Assembly: GCA_022846035.1 (NCBI GenBank)
Contig: AP025580.1
Coordinates: 2,170,001 to 2,234,000 of the forward strand
Origin: Christensenellaceae bacterium
GTDB lineage: Bacteria > Bacillota > Clostridia > Christensenellales > Christensenellaceae
Direction: 5' to 3'
Length of the DNA stretch: 64,000 nt
In this document: in pieces, positions 1 to 7,299 of the stretch
How the letters are laid out: each line of letters opens with the position of its first letter
Position numbering within the stretch: the first letter of the stretch is position 1
Notes under the pieces: model-generated
Told to the model about the DNA's origin: nothing
The model's input: only the letters and a program-made list of their open reading frames with translations
The model's database searches: none
Made by a program: the position numbers and the translations under genes

Positions 1-100
1 GGATGACGGCCACGATCAGTATAAAGACAAGCACCGGTATTAAAACCTGCAGGAACGCTCTATTCCGTTTCGTTTGCCTTACAAACGCTTTTCCCCTCAT
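1..100 (-). CDS. Partial N-terminus of a membrane-anchored protein downstream of gspF
   Basis: Only the first 33 codons are inside the window; the gene runs off the left edge. The start ATG (98-100 on the minus strand) is preceded by an AAGGGG ribosome binding site. The visible peptide is a basic head rich in Arg and Lys followed by a hydrophobic stretch (VLIPVLVFILIVAV), as in a prepilin-like or single-pass membrane protein. It lies 13 bases after the stop of the T2SF gene on the same strand, so it probably belongs to the same pilus/secretion operon. The product cannot be named from this fragment. Confidence 0.55.
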   Translation of the reverse strand, partial: MRGKAFVRQTKRNRAFLQVLIPVLVFILIVAVI

Positions 101-113
101 GCCGTTCCCCTTA

Positions 114-1184
114 TTATCCGATCGCGGACATCACGCCCATAAGCGGCAGCATGACCGACAGCAAGATCAGTCCCACGATCAGCGACAGCACCGCCACCAG
201 CGTCGGCTCCAGCGCCGACAATATCCCGTTCATCTTGCGGTCCGCTTCTTCCTCATAATGCTGCGCGATACGCTTCATCACGCTTGGCAGCGTTCCTGTT
301 CTGAATCCTATGGTGATCATTTTCCCGTAAAGGCCGGAAAACAAGCCCACGCCTGCGACCGCTTCCGCGAAGCCTTCTCCGCTTTCCATACGCTGCCTGA
401 CCGCCGTTACTTTTTGTCGGGTGCTGTGGTTATCAATGAGTTCCAGCGTCATGTCGAGCGCCTGATCGACATCCATTCCGCTTCCCAACATCAACGCCAT
501 CGCCGAGGCAAAACGGCCGGAAGCAACCGCGAGCGATGTTTTCCTGAACAGCCGCTCATAAACCGCCGCTAAAAAGCGTTTGCCGCCCCTGGTCCGGCGC
601 AGGATAAAAAACAAAACAATGACCGCCGCCGCCACCGCCACGATCACCACCGCGTACCGGCTTACGGCGCCGCCGAATTGCATAACGCCTGATACAAAAC
701 CCGACATTTCGCTTCCAAGCTGTGCAAATACGTTGGCAAATACAGGAAGAACCTCAATGATCACTACCAAGATGACCGCGATCATCATCGCGATCATCAC
801 AAGCGGATAAGTCACCGCGCTTTTGATACTGCGGGCGATGTTTTCCTGCCGCTCGTAATAGGCGCACAGGGAAGAAAGTACGTCCTCAAGCTTTCCGGAC
901 GCTTCGCCGATTTCCACCATATTCACCATATAGCGTGGAAAAGCATCCGTAGCGCGCAGGGCGCAGGCCAGCGACCCGCCTTGTTCCACCGTATCCAGCA
1001 GCGTGAGCGTAACCTGCGCTCCGATTTCGCTGCTTTCTTCCTCTCCCAGCAGCATCAAGCCTTCCTGAAGCGATATTCCCGACTTGATCATGTATGCGAG
1101 CTGCTCGCAAAAGGCTGAAAGCTCTGCATCGGAAAGTTTGTATTTCCCTTTAATAGACGTACATTTCATGATATTCGCTTCCAT
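114..1184 (-). CDS. Type II secretion / type IV pilus inner-membrane platform protein (GspF/PilC family)
   Basis: About 356 residues with the two-repeat T2SF layout: a cytoplasmic helical domain (residues about 15-130, with YMIKSGISLQEGL and GEASGKL), a membrane segment (about 130-165), a second pair of membrane segments, a second cytoplasmic T2SF repeat (LGSGMDVDQALDMTLEL, FRTGTLPSVMKRIAQHYEEE) and a C-terminal membrane helix (LVAVLSLIVGLILLSVMLPLM). Proteins of this family form the platform that couples the assembly ATPase to pilin or pseudopilin polymerisation. The open frame extends further upstream, but the start chosen is MEANIMKC. It overlaps the end of the upstream transglutaminase gene by 35 bases; a second ATG 15 bases later is also possible. 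No ATPase or prepilin gene is visible because the cluster continues off the left edge. Confidence 0.85.
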   Translation of the reverse strand: MEANIMKCTSIKGKYKLSDAELSAFCEQLAYMIKSGISLQEGLMLLGEEESSEIGAQVTLTLLDTVEQGGSLACALRATDAFPRYMVNMVEIGEASGKLEDVLSSLCAYYERQENIARSIKSAVTYPLVMIAMMIAVILVVIIEVLPVFANVFAQLGSEMSGFVSGVMQFGGAVSRYAVVIVAVAAAVIVLFFILRRTRGGKRFLAAVYERLFRKTSLAVASGRFASAMALMLGSGMDVDQALDMTLELIDNHSTRQKVTAVRQRMESGEGFAEAVAGVGLFSGLYGKMITIGFRTGTLPSVMKRIAQHYEEEADRKMNGILSALEPTLVAVLSLIVGLILLSVMLPLMGVMSAIG

Positions 1185-2100
1185 CCCCCGTATATTTTTC
1201 CTGCTGCCTGCTTGTCGCGGCCATCGTTGGATCCATCCTCGTCCATTGCGTACCGTCAAAATAAATAATGTTGTCGATCCAGCCCTGCCCCTCGATATAG
1301 ACGCTGATCCATGCATGGTAGAGCTCGCCCACATAGCCGATCACAAGGCGGGTCGGCACGCCCTGGGAACGCAGCATCGCCGTCATAAGGGCCGCGTAAT
1401 CAAAACAGATTCCCTTTTTTGTCGCAAGCGTCTCGTCAACCACCGGCAGGTATCCTTTTGCTACATTGTCCGCCTTGTCGTAATCATAGCTGATATTGTC
1501 CACCACATAATTATATATTGTTTCCACCAAACCGAGGTCGTCCGCCGCATCCTTTGCCAGTTCCTCTCCTTGTTTTACCGCCGCGCTCGACGGTGTAAAG
1601 TTTACATATTGATTCGGATACAAAAAAGGCAGAAACTCATTTTCCAGCGTCCCGTCAAACCGTTCGCTGAAAAGCTCATGGTAAGAATCCCCCTGCGTGT
1701 TTTCAAACACGCCGATCCAGTAGTTTCCGTTACCTTGCGTAAGCGGAAAAACAGCCGCCGCGCCTTTTTGCAGATTGTAGGTATATTTTTCGCCGTCATT
1801 GCACGACATCTGTAATTTCACATTATCGTTATCACCGGAGTATGTGACCGTAACATAACCTCGCGAGGCATTGGAAATATCTATCATAACCGTATCGTTG
1901 CCCATTGTCTTAGTTCCCGGCGCTTCAGGCACCAAGACGCCCGCCGCAGAGTTTTGCGCGGACGTTTCTTCCGTCTCTGCCGACTTCTCCGGCACAATTT
2001 TCCGTTCCCCGCAGCCTACAGCAAAAAATATGGCGCCAAAACAGACAGTCGCTATTATGAAATTTCTAAAGACCTTAAAAAAACGCCTTTGTCCGCTCAT
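1150..2100 (-). CDS. Transglutaminase-like domain lipoprotein
   Basis: About 316 residues. The N-terminus is a lipoprotein signal: basic residues, a hydrophobic run, then the lipobox-like FAVGCGE. The C-terminal half is a transglutaminase/protease-fold domain with the expected triad in order: Cys in KKGICFDYAALM, His in ELYHAWISV and Asp in RMDPTMAA. The central region is likely an extracellular beta domain. I chose ATG 2100 (MSGQRRF) because it gives a normal signal peptide; the frame is open 57 bases further up but lacks a ribosome binding site there. The gene overlaps the start of the pilus-platform gene, so the two are probably co-transcribed. Role inferred: a surface-anchored protease or crosslinking enzyme; substrate unknown. 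Confidence 0.8.
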   Translation of the reverse strand: MSGQRRFFKVFRNFIIATVCFGAIFFAVGCGERKIVPEKSAETEETSAQNSAAGVLVPEAPGTKTMGNDTVMIDISNASRGYVTVTYSGDNDNVKLQMSCNDGEKYTYNLQKGAAAVFPLTQGNGNYWIGVFENTQGDSYHELFSERFDGTLENEFLPFLYPNQYVNFTPSSAAVKQGEELAKDAADDLGLVETIYNYVVDNISYDYDKADNVAKGYLPVVDETLATKKGICFDYAALMTAMLRSQGVPTRLVIGYVGELYHAWISVYIEGQGWIDNIIYFDGTQWTRMDPTMAATSRQQEKYTGDGSEYHEMYVY

Positions 2101-2268
2101 CTTTTTTGCAGAAGCACCTCGCTGTTTATTTCCTCTAAGTATAATAAACTTAATCATACTTGTAAAGTATAGGAAAAGCCACGGATTTCTTTTATAATGC
2201 GGCTTTTATCCTGTTTTCCGCTCCGGTCACACCTGAGACCTGTCTTTGCACGCTCCGTAATACAAATA

Positions 2269-2305
2269 AAAACCCGTCTGCTCTTTCCTGACAGACGGGT
2301 TTTTA
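2269..2305. terminator. Bidirectional intrinsic terminator
   Basis: Perfect stem AACCCGTCTG / CAGACGGGTT with an 11-base loop, flanked by A-rich and T-rich runs. It lies downstream of the MarR gene on the minus strand and upstream of the transglutaminase gene. Confidence 0.8.
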
Positions 2306-2324
2306 TGACAGAAACACCCTCTAC

Positions 2325-3008
2325 TTACCGCTCTTGCCATGGTCCCTGCGGGCCTTTTTGCTGATGGCCGTGGCATTTCCCGCGCGCGGCCCCGCCGCTA
2401 TGACACCCGCCATGACGCGTTTCTCCGCCGTCGTGACCGTGATGGCAGCCGCCCTGTTCCCCCGCAGACGGCGGCCTATGGCGCTGGCAGCTGCCCGATC
2501 CGCACTCATGAGGCATACCGCCCGGAAATGGCGGCCTCTCAAATCCAAAACCAAAACCGGAAATATCCGCCTCCTTGAGTTTTGGCTCAAGCTCGGCAAT
2601 AATGTGCTCCAGCGCGCTGGAAAGCTGATGTTTTTCTTCATCGCTGAGAAAATCCAACACCTTTCCGAAGTCTTCCTGCTGTTTTTCCGTCTCATCCGCC
2701 GCTTCTTTTCCGGCGTCCGTCAGTTTAATTTCCATCACACGGCGATCCTGTTCGGACGGCGCGCGCGTGATATAGCCGTTTTTCTCCAACTTTGCGAGCA
2801 GCTCGCCCAAGGACTGCGAACGCATATCCAGTAAATAAGAAAGCTCCTTTTGACTGATTTCCGGCTGTAACTTCAGCAAAGAGAGAACCCTCCCCTGTCC
2901 TCGGTGAATGTGGCCCGGGCATCCCCTACGCATAGCGTCCAAATGCTGATGTCTGTGAAGCAGTCCGTATGCCTGCATCAATTGTTCCACTAATGTTTTA
3001 TCTTCCAT
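2325..3008 (-). CDS. MarR-family transcriptional regulator with His/Cys/Gly-rich C-terminal tail
   Basis: 227 residues. Residues 1-150 form a MarR winged helix: RVLSLLKLQPEISQKELSYLLDMRSQSLGELLAKLEKNGYI is the recognition-helix region and PSEQDRRVMEIKLTDAGKE is the wing. The last ~75 residues are unusual for MarR: they contain repeated His, Gly and Cys (CHHGHDGG, RHGGCHSGG, KCHGHQQ), which looks like a metal-binding tail. The gene starts at ATG 3008 after an AAAGGAG site. Its promoter region contains two copies of a GGTACC-centred palindrome, so it is probably autoregulated. It is followed by a terminator, so it appears monocistronic. The ligand could be a metal ion, but this is inferred only from the tail. 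Confidence 0.8.
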   Translation of the reverse strand: MEDKTLVEQLMQAYGLLHRHQHLDAMRRGCPGHIHRGQGRVLSLLKLQPEISQKELSYLLDMRSQSLGELLAKLEKNGYITRAPSEQDRRVMEIKLTDAGKEAADETEKQQEDFGKVLDFLSDEEKHQLSSALEHIIAELEPKLKEADISGFGFGFERPPFPGGMPHECGSGSCQRHRPPSAGEQGGCHHGHDGGETRHGGCHSGGAARGKCHGHQQKGPQGPWQER

Positions 3009-3032
3009 CCTGCTTGACTCCTTTCAAAATAA

Positions 3033-3084
3033 AAAGGTACCTTTCTATATCGGATATTATACAGGTACCTTTTCATTTTGTCAA
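3033..3084 (-). promoter_or_regulatory. Promoter of the MarR gene with two palindromic operators
   Basis: On the minus strand TTGACA (3079-3084) and TATAAT (3056-3061) are separated by exactly 17 bases. One palindrome, AGGTACCT (3063-3070), lies inside the spacer. The other, AAAGGTACCTTT (3033-3044), lies between the -10 box and the start codon. The placement is that expected for autorepression by the MarR protein. Confidence 0.75.
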
Positions 3085-3155
3085 TTTTTTATTTCGAAAA
3101 ATTTTTCAGTTCCCGCCGTGAGCATTCTCCCGCATGGGTTGGTGAATAACATGCT

Positions 3156-4820
3156 TTATGAAGACCTTTTGATTGAATTCTTTGTCGTTTTTTCAAACAT
3201 TGCGTCGCGTAACACAACGTTACGCACCTGTTTATAGACCGGCAGGCTTTTATTGATTTTCGCCATATCTTCCTGCAAACGCGATAACGCCTCCTCATCG
3301 CCCATGTTTTGCCGAAACGCTTCGTCGAGAAACACTTCTGCGCAAAGCTGGTCTTTTTGTTCGTCGTTTTCCCGTGCAAATACGACGATTTCTTTCAGGT
3401 ATTCTATCCCTTTGAAATATTCCTCTATTTCCTCCGGATAAATGTTTTTTCCGTTGGAAAAAACGATCAAGTTCTTTTTCCGGCCTGTAATAAAAAGATA
3501 GCCGTCCTGGTCTAAATGCCCTAGGTCTCCCGTGTCAAACCAGTTATCCCTGATTGCCTGGGCGGTCGCTTCTTCATTATGATAATACCCAAGCATCACA
3601 TTTTCTCCCCTGACCCAAATTTCGCCTTCGCCGTTTCCGTCGATATTGCGTATCTCCACTTCGTTGCAGGGAATCGGGAGTCCTACGGAGCCGTCTTTAT
3701 AATATCGGTTGCCATTTACCGCGACCAACGGTGAGCACTCCGTTAATCCATATCCGTTAACAAGAGGTATCCCCCAATCCCTGAACCGTTTCATGGTTTC
3801 CGCCGGCAGGTGCGCGCCGCCGCACAGCAACAATTCAAGGCGTCCGCCGAATATTTTATTGATCTCTCCAAAATACTCTTTTCGTAAATCATGTCCTTTT
3901 TCCCGTTCTGCCGCGCTTTTTGCCATGAGCGCTCTGAGAGCTTCTTCTTTTCCTGCCGCCTGTGCCTTTTTCCACACCAGGCGTTCCATATGTTCCACAA
4001 ATGCCGGAACCAGGAAAGCCGCGTTCGGTTGAAATAAAAGCATATCCTCCATAAAATATCGGAGCCCACGCCCTATGCTGATTGTCGTTCCATTTTGCAT
4101 CATCATCACAATACCGTGCGAGAACTCCAGCGAATGATGTATGGGAAGAACGGAAAGGCAAACATCTCCAATATCCAAAAGCGTAAGACCTCCGGCTGTA
4201 ACGCTCAGAATATTCCGTGGGCAAAGCATGACTCCCTTACTTTGACCGGTAGTGCCGGATGTATAAAGAATGGTTGACAGTGTCTCTTCGTTTTGCGGTA
4301 TCGTTTTATATTCTGCTGCCGCTTTATCAGGTATGCTTTGGATCAACCGGTCAAAGGAACGATAATTTGGGCCGTCCTCACGTTCGTCCATGCCTATCAA
4401 GTATTGCAAATCGCTGACGCTTTTCTCCAATATCTCCGCCTCACGGCACATGGCGGAAGAATAGACTAGAGCCTTTGCCCCACTGTCCCTTAGTATATTT
4501 GCCATTTCATCGACGGGTAGTTCCTTATCTACCGGAACGATTACCGCGCCGCCGCATACGGCGGCAAAATAAGTCGCGATCCATTTCACGCTTGTCTCTC
4601 CGACCACGGCAATCCTGCTGCCGTCCAGTAAGCCAAGCGCCCCGAATGCCGCGCCCAGCCGCTCCACCGTCAAGATAAACGCGTTACAACTGACGTCTTG
4701 GACGCTCCCGCCTGTCGTTGTTCTAAAAAGCGGCCTTTCCTTATATTGTGTTGTACATCCATCTAATAATTCTCTGAAATTTTTATATTCCGTGACCGGA
4801 TACTTTTTAAATTCTTTCAT
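3156..4820 (-). CDS. AMP-binding (long-chain acyl-CoA synthetase-like) enzyme
   Basis: About 554 residues of the ANL adenylating superfamily: the phosphate loop YTSGTTGQSKGVML, the LVNGYGLTECSPLV motif and the WFDTGDLGHLDQDGYLFITGRKKNLI hinge motif with the terminal domain after it. Enzymes of this type activate a carboxylate as an acyl-adenylate and usually transfer it to CoA or an acyl-carrier thiol. Start chosen at MKEFKKYPV (4820) because GGGAG precedes it; an upstream ATG at 4871 has no such site. It is a single gene between the MarR gene and the cold-shock gene. The substrate cannot be read from sequence. Confidence 0.85.
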   Translation of the reverse strand: MKEFKKYPVTEYKNFRELLDGCTTQYKERPLFRTTTGGSVQDVSCNAFILTVERLGAAFGALGLLDGSRIAVVGETSVKWIATYFAAVCGGAVIVPVDKELPVDEMANILRDSGAKALVYSSAMCREAEILEKSVSDLQYLIGMDEREDGPNYRSFDRLIQSIPDKAAAEYKTIPQNEETLSTILYTSGTTGQSKGVMLCPRNILSVTAGGLTLLDIGDVCLSVLPIHHSLEFSHGIVMMMQNGTTISIGRGLRYFMEDMLLFQPNAAFLVPAFVEHMERLVWKKAQAAGKEEALRALMAKSAAEREKGHDLRKEYFGEINKIFGGRLELLLCGGAHLPAETMKRFRDWGIPLVNGYGLTECSPLVAVNGNRYYKDGSVGLPIPCNEVEIRNIDGNGEGEIWVRGENVMLGYYHNEEATAQAIRDNWFDTGDLGHLDQDGYLFITGRKKNLIVFSNGKNIYPEEIEEYFKGIEYLKEIVVFARENDEQKDQLCAEVFLDEAFRQNMGDEEALSRLQEDMAKINKSLPVYKQVRNVVLRDAMFEKTTKNSIKRSS

Positions 4821-5109
4821 GCTTCTCCCTTTTCGTGATAAATAAAAAATCAACCTGTGCGGTTGATTCATCCCATGGCAAATTGATTGTCACAATTGTA
4901 CTCTTGCAGATGCCTTAGCAGGCTATTTCTATATCTGATAAACTTGTCCTCACAACTTTCCTGTCTCCCAACAATTATTTTAGCTATATCTTCAGTATAA
5001 CACAAATTATGCGCAATAACTGGTTTTTATTGATTATTCACAGAAAAGATTTATTTGACAAAGCTGCATGGATGTGTTAAGGTTACAACATATTCAAAGT
5101 AATTGATAG
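4821..5109. other. Intergenic region between acyl-CoA synthetase and cold-shock gene
   Basis: AT-rich, no convincing open frame. It should hold the divergent promoters of the two flanking genes. A TTGACA at 5055-5060 faces the cold-shock gene but has only a poor -10 box 17 bases on (TAAGGT). Confidence 0.4.
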
Positions 5110-5164
5110 ACCTCGTATTTGTACAAATCGAAGTTTACGGTTTGTAGAGATATGAGGTTTTTTC
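5110..5164 (+). promoter_or_regulatory. Long hairpin plus U-run in the leader of the cold-shock gene
   Basis: Outer 9-bp stem ACCTCGTAT / ATATGAGGT (one G-U pair), inner 8-bp stem TACAAATC / GGTTTGTA, then a run of six T. It ends about 35 bases before the cold-shock start codon. It has the shape of an intrinsic terminator or a temperature-sensitive leader fold. Confidence 0.55.
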
Positions 5165-5200
5165 TATGCTTAGGGTAAATAAATTCAGGAGGTACCAATC

Positions 5201-5416
5201 ATGCATACTGGTACTGTAAAATGGTTCAATTCGGAAAAGGGCTTCGGCTTTATCACAAACGACGACGGCAGCGAGGATGTATTCGTACATTTTTCGGCAA
5301 TTATCTCTCAGGACGGATACAAATCCTTGCAGGAGGGCCAATCGGTTACGTTTGACGTAGAAGCCGATCCCAAAAACAGCAGTAAGTTCCGCGCATCTAA
5401 TGTGAAAGCCGCTTGA
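5201..5416 (+). CDS. Cold-shock protein (CspA family)
   Basis: 71 residues, full length for the family. It carries both RNA-binding motifs, KGFGFI (RNP1) and VFVHF (RNP2), on the five-strand OB fold. The start has a strong AGGAGG site. It binds single-stranded RNA/DNA and acts as an RNA chaperone. A long hairpin in its leader and a strong terminator downstream make this a single-gene unit. Confidence 0.95.
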   Translation: MHTGTVKWFNSEKGFGFITNDDGSEDVFVHFSAIISQDGYKSLQEGQSVTFDVEADPKNSSKFRASNVKAA

Positions 5417-5420
5417 CCAG

Positions 5421-5466
5421 AACCGCCCGCAAGAACCGTCCGTCTTTATAAGGCGGGCGGTTTTTG
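5421..5466 (+). terminator. Intrinsic terminator after the cold-shock gene
   Basis: GC-rich stem ACCGCCCGC / GCGGGCGGT followed by TTTTT. Confidence 0.85.
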
Positions 5467-5517
5467 GTGGAAGAAAGCATCTTACACGCGGCGAATTTAC
5501 GAGGCGTTTCCTGTCGT

Positions 5518-6516
5518 TTATAAAGGCGAACGCAGATAGCCTAATTCGGCTGCCCTTTTAACCGCATCTTTTACATCCACCTTGCGGGGACCATTGCGCG
5601 TTATTTTCATCGTAACGGTATCTTCCGGCCCAAAAGTCATTTCACGTTCGCCGTCGAGCGCCACCGTGCCGCTATATCTTGGTTGCAGCACAAGCTTATC
5701 CCTAATACCAACGCTGCGGACGTCGTCCGCTCCAAAACGCGTAAGCATACCTGTAGCAATTGCGGCTATATAGGTGTTGTCCTGCCAGTTAAGTTTTGCG
5801 TATATTCCTATATCGTCGTCGGGAGATACAGAATGAATCGATCCTACCAGACCGGAAAAACCTATATTAGCCGGATGAGCCTGCGTCACAAAGATCGCAT
5901 CAATATCTTCTTCTTTTGTGATGGCCCGCGCGCCAATATAACTTTTTTTGGATAAAACCGCGTCAACCAGGGCAATATCTCGCTGCCCGTTGGTGATGCT
6001 CACCTCAATCAATTTCCCATGTGGAAATTCTTCCCGCCTGAGAACATTTTCCGCGACTGCAGAAGCAGCCATCGCCACGGCAGTTCCCTCGATAAACACC
6101 GGATATACGTTGTTGGTTCCCGTTGAAACGGGGATTATCGGCACATCGCCAATCGTCTTAGCCGCAACCCTGCTTGTCCCGTCGCCCCCAAGGACAATAA
6201 CAACGTCTGCATGTTCTGTTTCCGTGACATATTTTACAAAATTGCTGGTATCCTTTGCCTCACCGGAAACATAAGAGTCTGGTATCGTCACGCTTTTTTT
6301 GACATCGGGATTATTCATGCCGTCCACGGCATCGTCGCTTAAATGATTGTCGTCCGGCATAATGTAAATACGGTGATTGCCAAGTTCGCATATCCCAGAC
6401 AAAATCCGCCTTATTATACTGATTTTCTCCTGATTATCAAACGAGGTCGCATATGTTACAATTCGCCTGACATCTTTTCCCGAGTAGGGGTTTACAACAA
6501 TTCCGATCGTTCCCAT
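5518..6516 (-). CDS. ATP-NAD kinase family protein, AcoX-like
   Basis: 332 residues. The N-terminus has the kinase start IGIVVNPYSGKD and the signature VIVLGGDGTSRVAAK (GGDGT) used for nucleotide phosphate binding. PVSTGTNNVYP and FVTQAHPANIGFSG follow, matching the AcoX-type branch of the NAD-kinase/diacylglycerol-kinase fold rather than the housekeeping NAD kinase. AcoX proteins often sit in acetoin-degradation operons, but no such genes are here, so the substrate is unassigned. The gene stands alone and ends close to the cold-shock terminator (convergent). Confidence 0.8.
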   Translation of the reverse strand: MGTIGIVVNPYSGKDVRRIVTYATSFDNQEKISIIRRILSGICELGNHRIYIMPDDNHLSDDAVDGMNNPDVKKSVTIPDSYVSGEAKDTSNFVKYVTETEHADVVIVLGGDGTSRVAAKTIGDVPIIPVSTGTNNVYPVFIEGTAVAMAASAVAENVLRREEFPHGKLIEVSITNGQRDIALVDAVLSKKSYIGARAITKEEDIDAIFVTQAHPANIGFSGLVGSIHSVSPDDDIGIYAKLNWQDNTYIAAIATGMLTRFGADDVRSVGIRDKLVLQPRYSGTVALDGEREMTFGPEDTVTMKITRNGPRKVDVKDAVKRAAELGYLRSPL

Positions 6517-6549
6517 CTTTTGTACCTGCTTTCTTTATGATTCCGAAAC

Positions 6550-6585
6550 AGAAAAAGCACCGCACTTTGCACGATGCTTTTCTTA
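6550..6585 (-). terminator. Terminator of the original host tRNA-Ser gene
   Basis: Imperfect stem AAAAGCACCG / CGATGCTTTT followed, in the minus direction, by T residues. It lies just 3' of the CCA end of the tRNA remnant. Confidence 0.55.
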
Positions 6586-6587
6586 TA

Positions 6588-6643
6588 TGGCGGAGAGGGT
6601 GGGATTCGAACCCACGTGCCCGTTAAGACAAACGCATTTCGAG
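6588..6643 (-). pseudogene. 3' half of the host tRNA-Ser(CGA), cut off by the ICE (attL)
   Basis: Read on the minus strand this segment contains the anticodon loop CTCGAAA, the 3' strand of the anticodon stem (TGCGT), a long variable arm, the T arm (GTGGG-TTCGAAT-CCCAC), the acceptor strand CCTCTCC, discriminator G and encoded CCA. It lacks the 5' half. The matching 5' half, with acceptor strand GGAGAGG and anticodon stem GCGCA, is 43 kb away at 49651-49691. Joining the two at the shared ATTTCGAG gives a complete class II serine tRNA. Confidence 0.9.
6636..6643 (+). repeat. ICE core site, left (attL)
   Basis: ATTTCGAG, identical to 49651-49658; it corresponds to the anticodon loop of the split tRNA. 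The same octamer also occurs in the intact element-borne tRNA (49571-49578). Confidence 0.85.
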
Positions 6644-6781
6644 GGGTATTTTTTCAAAATAAGCCCTTATATCTTTCCAAAACCTACCATATCTTACTAC
6701 CGAAAAACCTTTAATCTAAAGGATTCTTAAATAACTTCACATAAGACGTTATAAAGCCTTAAATCATTACTTTACACGGTC

Positions 6782-6808
6782 GGGCAACAAAAGGGCAACA
6801 CGGCAACA
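6782..6808 (+). repeat. Direct repeats near the left ICE end (probable integrase arm sites)
   Basis: GGGCAACA at 6782 and 6793, plus GGCAACA at 6802. The first two are spaced 11 bases apart, the same spacing as the pair at 49359 and 49370 near the right end. This is typical of arm-type binding sites of tyrosine integrases. Confidence 0.65.
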
Positions 6809-6860
6809 AATTTAAAACTGCTAAATAGCTAACTTCGTATGAAGAAAGGAGCAAAATAAG

Positions 6861-7226
6861 ATGCAAGAAAACCCTTTAATCGCTAAAGGTATTATACAGC
6901 AAGACGGCGAGATTTGCAAAGACAAGATCAATCTTGTTTCGGGGGCTATCACGCCACCATTTGCTGAAACAATTTGGACGTTCACAGGCGGGGACATGGA
7001 CACGATCAACCGCTTAACTCATATCTTTTTAGATATGAACACAGAACAAGACAGAGAACAGCTATTCAACCTCATTCGCGTTATTTATGGTCTTATGGGC
7101 TTACAGTTTTCAGATGAAGCCGTTCCGATAGCATCACACCCACAAGCATTGGAATATTTCGTTTTTTCATTCCTTGCGGATTTTGGCGAGGTTATCCAAG
7201 AACTACGCGACGAAGAAATAGCATAG
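6861..7226 (+). CDS. Hypothetical protein, first gene of the ICE
   Basis: 121 residues, acidic, no signal peptide or membrane segment. It starts after GAAAGGAGC at a good distance. The middle part (IFLDMNTEQDREQLFNLIRVIYGL) looks helical. A terminator follows, and the adhesin gene begins 73 bases downstream. I do not recognise a family; its position just inside the ICE end suggests an accessory or regulatory role. Confidence 0.6.
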   Translation: MQENPLIAKGIIQQDGEICKDKINLVSGAITPPFAETIWTFTGGDMDTINRLTHIFLDMNTEQDREQLFNLIRVIYGLMGLQFSDEAVPIASHPQALEYFVFSFLADFGEVIQELRDEEIA

Positions 7227-7239
7227 CCCATTTACTTTA

Positions 7240-7270
7240 AACGTCTGTCTCTGACAGGCGTATTTTTTTA
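7240..7270 (+). terminator. Intrinsic terminator before the adhesin gene
   Basis: Stem ACGTCTGTC / GACAGGCGT (one G-T pair), three-base loop, followed by TATTTTTTT. Confidence 0.75.
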
Positions 7271-7299
7271 CCCCAAAACGAAAGGAGCAAAAACCAATC

